From Candidatus Allofournierella pullicola (GTDB lineage: Bacteria > Bacillota > Clostridia > Oscillospirales > Ruminococcaceae), in NCBI GenBank assembly GCA_019114225.1, contig DXFW01000004.1:62001-126000 (forward strand): 64,000 nt of DNA, given 5' to 3'. The notes under the pieces were generated by a model. It did not search any database. It saw only the letters and a program-made list of their open reading frames with translations, and was not told the origin of the DNA. This document shows positions 58,114 through 64,000 of the stretch, one piece after another. Each line of letters starts with the position of its first letter. Position 1 is the first letter of the stretch. Both the position numbers and the translations under genes were made by a program.

Positions 58114-59647
58114 TCTGATCTGTGTCAGACAAAACGCATACTACGATTCCGTCACCCTGATGACCCTTTCCAACAAGCTCAAGAAGATGGAGGGCGTGCA
58201 GGACGCGGTGGTCTCCATGGCCACCGACATGAACAAGGAGCTGCTGGCGGGGATCAACCTGTCCAACGCCGAGGTGGAAGCCGCCGGCGCCAACGATCTG
58301 CTGATCGCCGTGCGGGCCGACAGCGACGAGCTGTGCCAGCAGGTGAGCGAGCAGGTGGACGTGCTGCTGGCCGCCAACGGCAAGGGCGGCAAGAAAAAGA
58401 CTGAGCAGACCTTCCGCACCATCGCCCAGGCCAAGGGCGCCGAGCCCGAGCTGAACCTGGCGGTGATCTCGGTGGCGGGCAAGTACGCCGCCCGCGAAGC
58501 CCGTCAGGCGCTGAAAAACGACATGCATGTAATGCTCTTTTCCGACAACGTCACCGTGGAGCAGGAGAAGGAGCTCAAGGAGATGGCCCACGAGAAGGGC
58601 CTGCTGGTCATGGGCCCGGACTGCGGCACCGCCATCCTGAACGGCGTGGGCCTGTGCTTCGCCAACCAGGTGCGCCGGGGCGACATCGGCATGGTGGGCG
58701 CCTCCGGCACCGGCCTGCAGGAAGTCACCGTTCTGGTGGACCGTCTGGGCGGCGGCGTCTCCCAGGCCATCGGCACCGGCGGGCGCGACCTGTCGGCGGA
58801 CATCGGCGGCCGCATGATGTTGGACGGCATTGACCTGCTGGACGCGGACGAAGCCACCCGCGTCATCGTGCTGATCTCCAAGCCCCCGGTGAAAGAGGTG
58901 GCGGACAAGGTGCTGGCCCGCGTGGCCCGGTGCAAAAAGCCCGTGGTGGTCTGCTTCATCGGCGCCGCCGGCGGCGAAGACGTGCCCGGCGCGGTGTTTG
59001 CCAAGAGCCTGGACGACGCCGCCCGCAAGGCGGTGGCTCTGTCCAAGGGTCAGGCGCTGGAAGAGGAAGCTCCCTTCCAGGCTCCCGCCGCCCTGCTGGA
59101 AGCGGCCAAGGCCCTCGCCCCCGGGCAGAAGTACATCCGCGGCCTCTACTGCGGCGGCACCCTGGCCTCCGAGGCTCTTTATGAGATCGCCAAGGAGTGC
59201 AGCCCCGTCTACAGCAACGTGGCCAAAAAGCCCGAGCAGAAGATGAAAGACCTGGCGGTGAGCGAGGCTCACACCATCATCGACCTGGGCGACGACGCCT
59301 TCACCGTGGGCCGTCCTCACCCGATGATCGAGCCGGAGCTGCGCAACGACCGCCTGCTGGCGGAGGCGCTGGACCCCGAGACCGCCGTGGTGCTGCTGGA
59401 CTTCGAACTGGGCTACGGCTCTCACGAAGACCCGGCGGGCGTGGCGCTGGAGGCCATCCGCGCCGCGCAGGAGAAGAACCTGGCCGCCGGCCGCAAGGTG
59501 CTCTTTGTGGGGTATATCCTCGGCACTGACAGCGACTTCCAGAACTATGCCGCCCAGCGCGCCGCGCTGGAAGAGGCGGGCGTTGTGGTGGCCGGCAGCA
59601 ACCTGGACGCGGTGCGCATGGCGCTGGCCGCGGTGAATGGGAGGTAA
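58106..59647 (+). CDS. allF: AllF/FdrA-like subunit of a carbamoyltransferase
   Basis: A 513-aa protein of the FdrA family, related to the succinyl-CoA synthetase fold. Marks: GPDCGTAILNGVGLCFANQV, GDIGMVGASGTGLQEVT and AIGTGGRDLSADIGGRMM, then GKKVLFVGYILGTDSDFQ-type C-terminus (RKVLFVGYILGTDSD). E. coli FdrA (AllF) is a core part of oxamate carbamoyltransferase. The ATG at 58106 has AGGAG eight bases upstream. It overlaps allH by eight bases and precedes allG by five. Confidence 0.9.
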   Translation: MADLICVRQNAYYDSVTLMTLSNKLKKMEGVQDAVVSMATDMNKELLAGINLSNAEVEAAGANDLLIAVRADSDELCQQVSEQVDVLLAANGKGGKKKTEQTFRTIAQAKGAEPELNLAVISVAGKYAAREARQALKNDMHVMLFSDNVTVEQEKELKEMAHEKGLLVMGPDCGTAILNGVGLCFANQVRRGDIGMVGASGTGLQEVTVLVDRLGGGVSQAIGTGGRDLSADIGGRMMLDGIDLLDADEATRVIVLISKPPVKEVADKVLARVARCKKPVVVCFIGAAGGEDVPGAVFAKSLDDAARKAVALSKGQALEEEAPFQAPAALLEAAKALAPGQKYIRGLYCGGTLASEALYEIAKECSPVYSNVAKKPEQKMKDLAVSEAHTIIDLGDDAFTVGRPHPMIEPELRNDRLLAEALDPETAVVLLDFELGYGSHEDPAGVALEAIRAAQEKNLAAGRKVLFVGYILGTDSDFQNYAAQRAALEEAGVVVAGSNLDAVRMALAAVNGR

Positions 59648-59652
59648 GGGAA

Positions 59653-61071
59653 ATGAGCGAACAGAACTTGTTCGGCAGTGAGCTGCACATCCTGAATGTG
59701 GGCACGCCGCTGTTTCAGAAAGAGATCGCCCGGCAGCAGGTGCCCTGCCTGCATGTGGACTGGAAACCCGCCGCCGGCGGCGACCCGGTGCTGATCGACG
59801 CGCTGGACCGCCTGCTGGAGGACCCGGAGGTGGACGAGGCCAACCGCATTGCCGCCGAGAAGATCAAGAACGCCCACCCGGTGCTGGTGGACATCGACCA
59901 GGCCATCCGGGTCATCCCCGGCATGACCCCCAAGACCATCCTTCACGCCGGCCCGCCCATCGCCTACAAGGACATGTGCGGCCCCATGCGGGGCGCCATC
60001 ATGGGCGCTCTGATGTATGAGGGGCTGGCCGCCACCGCCGAAGAGGCGGACGCCCTGGCCGCCAGCGGCGAGATCACCTTCTCGCCCTGCCACGAGCACC
60101 ACGCCGTGGGCCCCATGGCCGGTATCATCTCCCCCAGCATGCCGGTGCATGTGGTGAAGAACGTCACCGACGGCAACTGCAGCTACGCCACCGTGAACGA
60201 GGGCCTGGGCAAGGTGCTGCGCTTCGGCGCCAACAGCCCCGAAGTGCTGGACCGCCTGCGCTACATCCAGAACGAGTTCATGCCGGTGCTGAAGCAGGTC
60301 ATCGCCCTGGCCGGCGGCGTGGACCTGAAGAACCTCACCGCCCAGGCGCTGAACATGGGCGACGAGTGCCACAACCGCAACAAGGCGGCTACCGCCCTGC
60401 TCATCCGCGACCTGCTGCCCTATTTCCTGGACGACTCCATCGACCAGGCGGCCGCCAAGAAGGCCCTGGCCTTCATGCGGGGCAACGAGCACTATTTCCT
60501 CAACCTGTCCATGCCCGCCTGCAAGAGCATGCTGGAGGCCGCCCACGGCGTGCCCAAGTCCACCGTGGTCACCGTGATGGCCCGCAACGGCGTGGAGTTC
60601 GGTATCAAAGTCAGCGGCATGCCCGCCGACATGTGGTTCACCGGCCCCGCCCAGATGGTGGAGGGCCTGATGTTCCCCGGCTTCGACGAGAGCGACGCGG
60701 CCCCCGACCTGGGCGACAGCGCCATCACGGAGACCACCGGTATCGGCGGCTTTGCCATGGCGGCCGCGCCCTCCATCGTGCAGTTCGTGGGCGGCAGCGT
60801 GTCCGACGCGCTGACCTACAGCACCCAGATGTACGACATCACCACCTCCGAGAACCCCAGCTATTCGCTGCCCCCGCTGGACTTCCGCGGCGCCGCCACC
60901 GGTATCGACGTGCGCAAGGTGCTGGCCAGCGGTATCCTGCCGGTCATCAACACCGGCATGGCCCACAAAGAGGCCGGCGTGGGCCAGGTGGGCGCGGGCA
61001 TTGTGCACCCGCCCGTGCTCTGCTTTGAAAAGGCCGTGGCCGCCTGCGCCGACGCCTACGAAAAGGGCTGA
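59653..61071 (+). CDS. allG: AllG/YlbE-like subunit (DUF1116) of a carbamoyltransferase
   Basis: A 472-aa DUF1116-family protein, the YlbE/AllG type. It is recognised by the family's order of blocks: LNVGTPLFQKEIARQ at the start, LHAGPPIAYKDMCGPMRGAIMGAL, SPCHEHHAVGPMAGIISPSMP, GDECHNRNKAATALLIRDLLP and WFTGPAQMVEGLMFPGF. The HEHHAVGPM and GDECHNRN motifs are strongly conserved and probably form the active site. In E. coli, allG, allF and allH are all required for oxalurate phosphorolysis to oxamate and carbamoyl phosphate. Normal length. Confidence 0.9.
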   Translation: MSEQNLFGSELHILNVGTPLFQKEIARQQVPCLHVDWKPAAGGDPVLIDALDRLLEDPEVDEANRIAAEKIKNAHPVLVDIDQAIRVIPGMTPKTILHAGPPIAYKDMCGPMRGAIMGALMYEGLAATAEEADALAASGEITFSPCHEHHAVGPMAGIISPSMPVHVVKNVTDGNCSYATVNEGLGKVLRFGANSPEVLDRLRYIQNEFMPVLKQVIALAGGVDLKNLTAQALNMGDECHNRNKAATALLIRDLLPYFLDDSIDQAAAKKALAFMRGNEHYFLNLSMPACKSMLEAAHGVPKSTVVTVMARNGVEFGIKVSGMPADMWFTGPAQMVEGLMFPGFDESDAAPDLGDSAITETTGIGGFAMAAAPSIVQFVGGSVSDALTYSTQMYDITTSENPSYSLPPLDFRGAATGIDVRKVLASGILPVINTGMAHKEAGVGQVGAGIVHPPVLCFEKAVAACADAYEKG

Positions 61072-61100
61072 GCCTTTAAAACCTTTAAGGAGAATGCAAC

Positions 61101-62027
61101 ATGGCTAAGATCGTCATCGCCCTGGGCGGCAACGCCCTGGGCAACACCCCCGCCGAACAGCTGGCGCTGGTCACCGGCACCGCCAAGCCCATCGTGGACC
61201 TGATCGAGGCGGGCAACCAGGTCATCATCGCCCACGGCAACGGGCCCCAGGTGGGCATGATCAACCTGGGCATGTCCACCGCCGCGGCGGCAGGGGCCAT
61301 CAAGGCCGACATGCCCTTCCCCGAGTGCGGGGCCATGAGCCAGGGCTACATCGGCTATCATCTGCAGAACGCCATCAACAACGAGCTGACCGCCCGCGGC
61401 CTGGACAAGCCGGTGGGCACCCTGGTCACCCAGGTGCTGGTGGACGAGGCGGACCCCGCCTTCCAGAAACCCTCCAAGCCCGTGGGCGCCTTCTACACCA
61501 GAGAAGAGGCGGACAAGATCGCCGCCGAGAAGGGCTACACCATGGTGGAGGACGCGGGCCGCGGCTGGCGCCAGGTGGTGGCAAGCCCCAAGCCCGTGGA
61601 CGTGGTGGAAAAGAAAATGGTCAACACCCTGGTGGACGCAGGCTACGTGGTCATCACGGTGGGCGGCGGCGGCATTCCGGTGGTGCGCCGGGAGGGACGC
61701 CTGGTGGGCGTGCCCGCCGTCATCGACAAGGATTTTGCCAGCGCCAAGCTGGCCCAGCTGGTGGGGGCCGATAAACTGGTCATTCTCACCGCGGTGGACC
61801 GGGTGGCCATCAACTGGGGCAAGCCGGACCAGAAAAACCTGGAGATGATGACCATCGCCCAGGCCGAGCAGTACTGCGCCGAGGGCCAGTTCGCCCCGGG
61901 CAGCATGCTGCCCAAAGTGCAGGCTGCCATGAGCTTTGCCGCCACCGGCGGCGAGGCCATCATCGCCAGCCTGGAAAAGGCCGCGGCGGCCCTCAAGGGC
62001 GAGAGCGGCACCCGTGTGGTGCGCTGA
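61101..62027 (+). CDS. allK: Carbamate kinase
   Basis: A 308-aa amino acid kinase fold enzyme that makes ATP from carbamoyl phosphate and ADP, leaving carbamate. Motifs: IVIALGGNALGN near the N-terminus, QVIIAHGNGPQVG, VVITVGGGGIPVVR, GVPAVIDKDFASAKLA (substrate/Mg site) and KLVILTAVDRVAINWGKPDQK. AAGGAGAATG-type site precedes. Its place directly after allG marks it as the energy-yielding last step of the locus rather than an arginine deiminase arcC. Last gene before a strong terminator. Confidence 0.95.
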   Translation: MAKIVIALGGNALGNTPAEQLALVTGTAKPIVDLIEAGNQVIIAHGNGPQVGMINLGMSTAAAAGAIKADMPFPECGAMSQGYIGYHLQNAINNELTARGLDKPVGTLVTQVLVDEADPAFQKPSKPVGAFYTREEADKIAAEKGYTMVEDAGRGWRQVVASPKPVDVVEKKMVNTLVDAGYVVITVGGGGIPVVRREGRLVGVPAVIDKDFASAKLAQLVGADKLVILTAVDRVAINWGKPDQKNLEMMTIAQAEQYCAEGQFAPGSMLPKVQAAMSFAATGGEAIIASLEKAAAALKGESGTRVVR

Positions 62028-62087
62028 GCGCCCCCGTTACATTACGCTATCCACGCATTTTTCGATCCTCTCATTTTTCTCTTTGCT

Positions 62088-62126
62088 GGAAAACGGCGCC
62101 GGGAGACCCCGGCGCCGTTTTCCTTG
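62088..62126. terminator. Bidirectional terminator
   Basis: GGAAAACGGCGCCGGG / CCCGGCGCCGTTTTCC stem around GAGAC-type loop, between carbamate kinase and the convergent YwaF gene. It contains A and T runs within the stem base. Confidence 0.85.
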
Positions 62127-62132
62127 GCTTTT

Positions 62133-62915
62133 TTATGAGGCGGCTTCTGCCTCTTTTTTCGCCCTGCGCAGCACCGGCAGGTAGCAAAGCCCCACCAGCA
62201 CCGCCGCCAGCAGGCAGATGACCGCCAGATACGCCAGCCATTGACCCACGCTGGTCAGCGGGATGGGCAGGGGCGGCTTGTAGGTGAAAAAGAAGTTGGT
62301 GGCGTATTCCACGCTGATGAGCTCGCCGTCCTCGTAGGTGGCGGCGGCGAACATGGAGTTGAGGTAGAGGGAGGCCATGGCCAGTGCGCCCAGAATGCCC
62401 AGGGTGGAGAAGTAGTGCTTCGGGCGCAGCTCCACCTCGCCGCACAACGGAATGTAGGCCCCCAGCACCACCAGCATGGAGTGATAGAGGAAGAACTGAT
62501 AGGCCAGGGGATGGGTGAACGCCTGGCTGACCTCAATGCTGGAGGAAAAGATGGAAGGCATGGCCAGCGCCAGCGCCGCGCCGATGAGGGCGGTGGGGTA
62601 CATGAAGGCCAGCACCGTGGTGCGGGCTTTGCCCGGCCGGGCAAAGCGGACAAAGAAGATCAGCAGGATCTGAATGCTGCACAGGTGAAAGGGCAGGTGC
62701 TGCATTTCCATATAGGGCAGCAGCATGGAGCCGTCCGCGGAGGGGACCATTTTGATGACGCTCAGGTCCTTCACCAGCTCGGAGAGAACGCACAGCACGC
62801 AGCAGACGCTGAGCACGCTTTTCAGCGGCGGGCGGCGCCTTTGCAGAAAGGCCAGCGCCCCGGCGATGACGGCGGCGCTGATGGCAAGCCAGACGAAATG
62901 ATAGACGGTGAACAT
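62133..62915 (-). CDS. YwaF family membrane protein
   Basis: A 260-aa polytopic protein with six or seven hydrophobic segments. The diagnostic motif is MQHLPFHLCSIQILL (the conserved 'lPlHlCsi' helix of the YwaF/TIGR02206 family, related to TMEM164-like proteins), with AYQFFLYHSMLVVLGAYIPL further on. The conserved His-Cys pair suggests an enzymatic site in the membrane, and related eukaryotic proteins act as acyltransferases, but the bacterial function is not established. No operon partner. ATG at 62915 with AAAGGAG upstream. Confidence 0.8.
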   Translation of the reverse strand: MFTVYHFVWLAISAAVIAGALAFLQRRRPPLKSVLSVCCVLCVLSELVKDLSVIKMVPSADGSMLLPYMEMQHLPFHLCSIQILLIFFVRFARPGKARTTVLAFMYPTALIGAALALAMPSIFSSSIEVSQAFTHPLAYQFFLYHSMLVVLGAYIPLCGEVELRPKHYFSTLGILGALAMASLYLNSMFAAATYEDGELISVEYATNFFFTYKPPLPIPLTSVGQWLAYLAVICLLAAVLVGLCYLPVLRRAKKEAEAAS

Positions 62916-62962
62916 GACACCCGCTCCTTTTGTTCCGGCCCGGGGCCGGTGGATACAGCCTG

Positions 62963-62991
62963 ATTGTACTATATCTCGCCGCGCTCCACAA
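62963..62991 (-). promoter_or_regulatory. Promoter of the YwaF-family gene
   Basis: Minus-strand TTGTGG (62986-62991), 17-base spacer, TACAAT (62963-62968). Confidence 0.5.
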
Positions 62992-63045
62992 TGAAAGGCG
63001 GGTGAAATTTTGATAAAAAGGCGGCAAAAAGGAAGAAACAGGCGG

Positions 63046-63074
63046 TTTTCATCGAGAGAGTTTTATAGTAAAAT
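63046..63074 (+). promoter_or_regulatory. Promoter of the large membrane protein gene
   Basis: TTTTCA (63046-63051), 17-base spacer, TAAAAT (63069-63074). An alternative TATAGT overlaps at 63065-63070. Confidence 0.5.
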
Positions 63075-63126
63075 GTCAAAAGGAAAGAAGTACGCTTCGG
63101 GCAGTTGAGGAAAAGGAAGTGCTTGT

Positions 63127-64000
63127 TTGAAAATCAAAGAGATGGCGTTTTTTGCGCTGCGGCTTGCGGGGCCGGCAGCGCTCACCGCCGGCGGCCTTGT
63201 GTGGCTGGCGGCGGTGCTGGCCGCTGGCGGAAGCCCGGCGGGGCTTGCGGCCTTCGCCGTGCTGTTTTTTGTTGCCGTCCTGTGCGCGGGGCGGCTGCTG
63301 ACCGGGTTTGCGGTGCCCGGCATGGGGGAGGCGGCCCGGCTGGCCGTTTCCTTCTGCGTGGGCGAAGCCCTGCTGCTGGCGGGCTGGTGGCTCCTGGGGC
63401 GCTGGGGCGCCTGGGCGGCCCTTGCCCCCGCCCTTGTGCTGGGCGCGGCGGGGGCGGCCGGGTGGCTGCGGGAAAAACCCCGCCTTCGGCTGCGCCTGCC
63501 CGGCGGGCCGGCGAGCCTTTTGCTGCTGTTCATGGGCATGTTCCTGTTTTTCCACGCCTTCTGGGGCGTGCTGCCCGCCGCCACCCCCGAGCGGCTGGGG
63601 GTGTGGACGTATAATCAAGACCTGCTGTGGAGCGTGGGCAACGCGGCGTCGGGCGCTTTCGGCGCGCCCTTCGGGGACATGCGCATGGCCGGATATGCCC
63701 TCAACTACCACTATCTCAACGACCTGAGCGCCGGGCTGCTGGCCCGGGCGGCAGGGGCCAGCGCCTGGGCGGGGCTGGCCTTTTACTGGTACGCCCCGGT
63801 GGGCCTTTTGACGCTGGCGGCGCTGTGGGCGCTGGCAAAGCGCCTGGGCGCGGGGGACTGGCTGGCCGCCCTGGCGGCAGGGGCGGTGTTCTTTATGAAC
63901 AGCCGCTTCAGCGAGCAGCCCTTCCATCTCTTCACCAACACCAACGGCATGGGCACGGCGCTGCTGGGCCTGTGCGGCGTGCTGCTTCTGGCCGACCGGG
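63127..64000 (+). CDS. Large polytopic membrane protein, GT-C-like (5' part)
   Basis: At least 291 codons, open to the window edge. The frame starts at TTG 63127 (preceded by AAAAGGAAGT) or at ATG 63142 (MAFFALRLAG). It has at least eight hydrophobic segments in the first 290 residues. A loop between helices reads GVWTYNQDLLWSVGNAASG, then MAGYALNYHYLNDLSAGLL, where charged and aromatic residues (Asp, His, Tyr) cluster outside the membrane. This resembles integral-membrane GT-C glycosyltransferases that use polyprenyl-phosphate sugars, but the family is not certain. The rest of the gene lies beyond the window. Confidence 0.6.
   Translation, partial: MKIKEMAFFALRLAGPAALTAGGLVWLAAVLAAGGSPAGLAAFAVLFFVAVLCAGRLLTGFAVPGMGEAARLAVSFCVGEALLLAGWWLLGRWGAWAALAPALVLGAAGAAGWLREKPRLRLRLPGGPASLLLLFMGMFLFFHAFWGVLPAATPERLGVWTYNQDLLWSVGNAASGAFGAPFGDMRMAGYALNYHYLNDLSAGLLARAAGASAWAGLAFYWYAPVGLLTLAALWALAKRLGAGDWLAALAAGAVFFMNSRFSEQPFHLFTNTNGMGTALLGLCGVLLLADR

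Noticed and set aside
58106..59647. Succinyl-CoA synthetase alpha subunit
   Set aside because: The fold is related, but the FdrA-type block order and allH/allG neighbours point to the carbamoyltransferase, and no beta subunit gene is present.
61101..62027. Arginine deiminase pathway arcC
   Set aside because: No arcA or arcB is nearby, and the gene follows allH-allF-allG directly. The carbamoyl phosphate source is more likely the AllFGH reaction.

Overview
The window looks like a chromosomal segment of a high-G+C, Gram-positive anaerobe of the class Clostridia, most likely the Oscillospiraceae/Ruminococcaceae. This is inferred from Firmicutes signatures: AGGAGG-type ribosome binding sites with frequent GTG/TTG starts, a T-box leader on asnS, PepV, YitT, YesL/DUF624 and YwaF families, a SpoVK/CbbX-type AAA ATPase, and lipoproteins with alanine/serine-rich linkers. 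No IS element, phage gene, CRISPR array or rRNA was seen. The genus cannot be fixed from this sequence.

Layout. 1-6.9 kb: truncated Na/Pi cotransporter, polysaccharide deacetylase and NusG-domain-II protein, PepV-like dipeptidase, DUF1846 protein, tRNA-Val(CAC), Ig-like lipoprotein, YitT protein. 6.9-11.0 kb: FtsX-type ABC permease with a long coiled coil plus its ATPase. 11.2-15.8 kb: a coupled three-gene cassette of a radical SAM/SPASM enzyme, a secreted membrane-anchored protein ending in a (Cys-Ala)n tail, and a two-domain AAA ATPase. 15.9-20.9 kb: SLC13-like permease, a low-GC orphan membrane protein, two tandem degenerate LytM/M23 proteins, a small membrane protein.

21.0-35.7 kb: one long minus-strand operon carrying every step from DAHP to phenylpyruvate and 4-hydroxyphenylpyruvate (pheA, aroB, aroC, an aroE-aroK fusion, aroQ, aroF, aroA, tyrA). 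It is interrupted by four paralogous GT2 glycosyltransferases and ends in a WYL regulator and mutY. 35.8-38.3 kb: acyltransferase (PlsC-like), a membrane-anchored hypothetical, a YesL-like protein and a 52-aa protein. 38.5-44.3 kb: a LacI-controlled sugar ABC importer (binding protein plus two permeases, no ATPase gene) and malQ. 44.6-48.6 kb: a large beta-helix-like surface protein divergent from an XRE regulator, then a lipoprotein. 48.6-50.4 kb: asnS with a T-box whose specifier reads AAC. 50.5 kb: a permuted NlpC/P60-like protein.

51.4-62.0 kb: a ureide/carbamoyl catabolic locus of PucR-type activator, two NCS2-type permeases flanking a biuret-hydrolase-like isochorismatase-family amidase, then allH-allF-allG (oxamate carbamoyltransferase type) and carbamate kinase. 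Together these suggest import of a ureido compound, deamidation, phosphorolysis to carbamoyl phosphate, and ATP formation. The window closes with a YwaF-family protein and the start of a large polytopic membrane protein.

The two most unusual systems are the radical SAM / Cys-Ala-tail / AAA cassette and the carbamoyl-phosphate-yielding locus, which lacks the usual allantoin genes.
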